This document shows, piece after piece, positions 62,691 to 64,000 of a stretch of DNA of 64,000 bases (positions within the stretch are counted from its first letter, which is position 1; every line of letters starts with the position of its first letter). Both the position numbers and the translations under genes were made by a program. Source of the stretch: Bacillota bacterium (lineage in GTDB: Bacteria; Bacillota; Clostridia; Oscillospirales; Acutalibacteraceae); NCBI GenBank assembly GCA_023390175.1, contig JAEWDK010000024.1, forward strand, positions 620,001 to 684,000, written 5' to 3'. The notes beneath the pieces are model-generated. The model saw only the letters and a list, made by a program, of their open reading frames with translations, was not told where the DNA came from and made no database searches.

Positions 62691-62704
62691 GTTTATTCCC
62701 ACTC
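62687..62704. repeat. attachment-like direct repeat at the 3' end of guaA
   Basis: Covers the last codons of guaA (Glu-Trp-Glu-stop on the minus strand) and 6 nt beyond. Identical to 60037-60054. Confidence 0.8.
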
Positions 62705-64000
62705 GATCGTGGCCGGGGGCTTGGAGGTAATGTCGTAAACAACTCTATTTACATTTTTTACTTCATTGATAATGCGGCTTGAAATTTTAGCGAGCAGATC
62801 ATAAGGGATCCTTGCCCAGTCGGCAGTCATAAAATCGGATGTGGTAACGCCGCGCAACGCTATGGTATTGTCATAGGTTCTGCCATCGCCCATAACCCCA
62901 ACACTTTTAATTCCTGTCAAAACAGCAAAATACTGGTTAATCTTCTTATCCAGTCCGGCTTCAGCGATTTCCTCACGGAAAATTGCATCGGCATCTTTTA
63001 ATAATTCTAATTTTTCAGGGGTGATTTCGCCCATGATACGAATTGCGAGCCCTGGTCCCGGGAAAGGCTGACGCCATACAAGCGGCGCGGGTATGGCAAG
63101 CTCGAGCCCGACTTTACGCACCTCATCCTTAAATAAATTGCGTAGCGGTTCAATGATGCCGACAAACCCAACATCTTCCGGCAGCCCGCCAACATTATGG
63201 TGGCTTTTAATAACTGCCGCGTCACCCGTACCGCTTTCCACAACATCAGGATAAATTGTACCCTGACATAAATAATCCACATGCCCGATTTTCTTTGCCT
63301 CTTCCTCAAAAACACGGATAAATTCTTCACCGATGATCTTGCGTTTACGTTCAGGCTCCGTAACGCCCGAGAGTTTGGATAAAAAACGATCCTGTGCATT
63401 CACACGAATCAGATTCATATCAAACTGCTTGCGGAATACACGCTCCACATCGTCCCCTTCGTTTTTGCGGAGCAGGCCATGGTCAACAAAGATGCAGGTA
63501 AGGTTCTTGCCGATCGCTTTGTGCACCAGCAGCGCGGCAACAGAAGAATCCACACCGCCGGAAAGCGCGCAGATAACCTTCTTATCCCCTACCGTTTTTT
63601 TGATTTGTTCAATTGAAGTAACCGCAAAAGAAGACATCACCCAATCGCCGCTGCAATTACATACATGATATAAGAAATTTTCCAGAATTTCATTACCGTG
63701 AACCGTATGCTCCACCTCAGGATGGAACTGAAGCGCATAAAGGCGTTTTTCTGAATTTTCCATGGCGGCAACCGGGCAAGCTTCGCTGGTCGCAGTGATC
63801 TGGAAATTAGACGGAACCTGTGAAATATAAATTGTATGGCTCATCCAGCATACCGATTGTTTCTCCATTTCATGGAACAATGCGGATTCCGTATTAAAAT
63901 CAACCAAGGTTTTGCCGTATTCACGCACTTTGCTGCTGTCAACCTGACCCCCAAGTAAAAAGGCCATTAACTGCGCACCATAGCAGATGCCAAGAATCGG
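62693..64000 (-). CDS. guaA: GMP synthase (glutamine-hydrolysing), partial
   Basis: Amidates XMP to GMP. The 5' end lies beyond the right edge; 435 residues are visible. They begin in the class I glutamine amidotransferase domain at the catalytic Cys (LGICYGAQ), continue with the HIS/Glu part (LQFHPEVEHT), then the ATP-pyrophosphatase domain with the PP-loop SGGVDSSVAALL, and end in the dimerisation domain KPPATIEWE. The gene is intact at its 3' end despite the island inserted there. Confidence 0.96.
   Translation of the reverse strand, partial: PILGICYGAQLMAFLLGGQVDSSKVREYGKTLVDFNTESALFHEMEKQSVCWMSHTIYISQVPSNFQITATSEACPVAAMENSEKRLYALQFHPEVEHTVHGNEILENFLYHVCNCSGDWVMSSFAVTSIEQIKKTVGDKKVICALSGGVDSSVAALLVHKAIGKNLTCIFVDHGLLRKNEGDDVERVFRKQFDMNLIRVNAQDRFLSKLSGVTEPERKRKIIGEEFIRVFEEEAKKIGHVDYLCQGTIYPDVVESGTGDAAVIKSHHNVGGLPEDVGFVGIIEPLRNLFKDEVRKVGLELAIPAPLVWRQPFPGPGLAIRIMGEITPEKLELLKDADAIFREEIAEAGLDKKINQYFAVLTGIKSVGVMGDGRTYDNTIALRGVTTSDFMTADWARIPYDLLAKISSRIINEVKNVNRVVYDITSKPPATIEWE

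Larger units (their letters stand above)
60037..62704. mobile_element. guaA-associated genomic island (about 2.65 kb)
   Basis: Bounded by the two 18-bp repeats at 60037-60054 and 62687-62704. Very AT-rich compared with the flanks. Cargo is a coupled ATPase/nuclease-like gene pair and little else. The guaA-side copy regenerates the guaA stop codon, and the island also supplies guaA's present terminator. guaA 3' ends are known integration targets for tyrosine-recombinase islands, but no integrase is seen, so the element is either a relic or moves only with help from elsewhere. Confidence 0.7.

Overview
The window reads as a chromosomal segment of a low-to-mid GC Gram-positive anaerobe of the class Clostridia, most likely an Oscillospiraceae/Ruminococcaceae-type lineage. 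This rests on gene content: a sporulation-type BofA next to its DUF2508 partner, a SigH-like sigma factor, RNase J and RNase R, GdpP, RqcH, NifS/NifU, the dnaB-tilS-hpt-ftsH block, Gram-positive AGGAGG ribosome sites and TTG/GTG starts. No species is claimed. Most genes lie on the minus strand.

Layout. 1-3 kb: mutS (cut by the window edge), a small membrane protein, a YlbF/RicA-like protein and miaB. 3-9 kb: membrane stress and export genes, namely PadR plus a HAAS/DUF4097 protein, a family-2 glycosyltransferase, and a YhgE/Pip exporter-like protein with its TetR regulator. 9.2-11.2 kb: tRNA-Ala(GGC), a lower-GC islet with a divergent TetR/unknown-protein pair, and then a second, partial copy of the 3' half of the tRNA. 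11.5-15.3 kb: YitT, several small proteins and uridine kinase. 15.4-20.6 kb: a compact polysaccharide operon (polymerase, two glycosyltransferases, and a Wzz-like protein fused to a kinase domain that has lost its ATP site). 20.8-25.6 kb: rqcH, nif3-like, trmK, an MFS transporter and DUF1858. 25.7-34.4 kb: a zinc-ribbon protein with a tRNA-like leader, sigH, MATE, two chemoreceptors and comM. 34.6-43.1 kb: bofA, rnr, secG, a type IIA topoisomerase pair and a LiaF-like protein. 43.2-53.1 kb: a housekeeping run (ftsH, hpt, tilS, dnaB, rplI, gdpP, RNase J). 53.4-57.4 kb: rnhA, nifS, nifU and a second PadR-controlled membrane operon. 58-60 kb: small proteins, a holin-like protein, tRNA-Met(CAT) and an unannotated structured RNA. 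60.04-62.70 kb: a very AT-rich island at the 3' end of guaA. 62.7-64 kb: guaA, cut by the right edge.

The most interesting region is the guaA island. An 18-bp perfect direct repeat, which encodes the last codons of guaA, flanks about 2.65 kb. That segment holds a translationally coupled pair: an AAA/ABC-type ATPase (GENNTGKST, LDEPEIHLHP) and a small protein with a D-E-x-K nuclease-like core. No integrase is visible. The arrangement (two-gene ATPase plus effector, foreign composition, attachment-like repeats at a classic integration site) fits a mobile anti-phage defence cassette that I cannot assign to a named family. A second islet with the same architecture sits at the tRNA-Ala gene and carries an operator-rich TetR switch driving a protein of unknown function.
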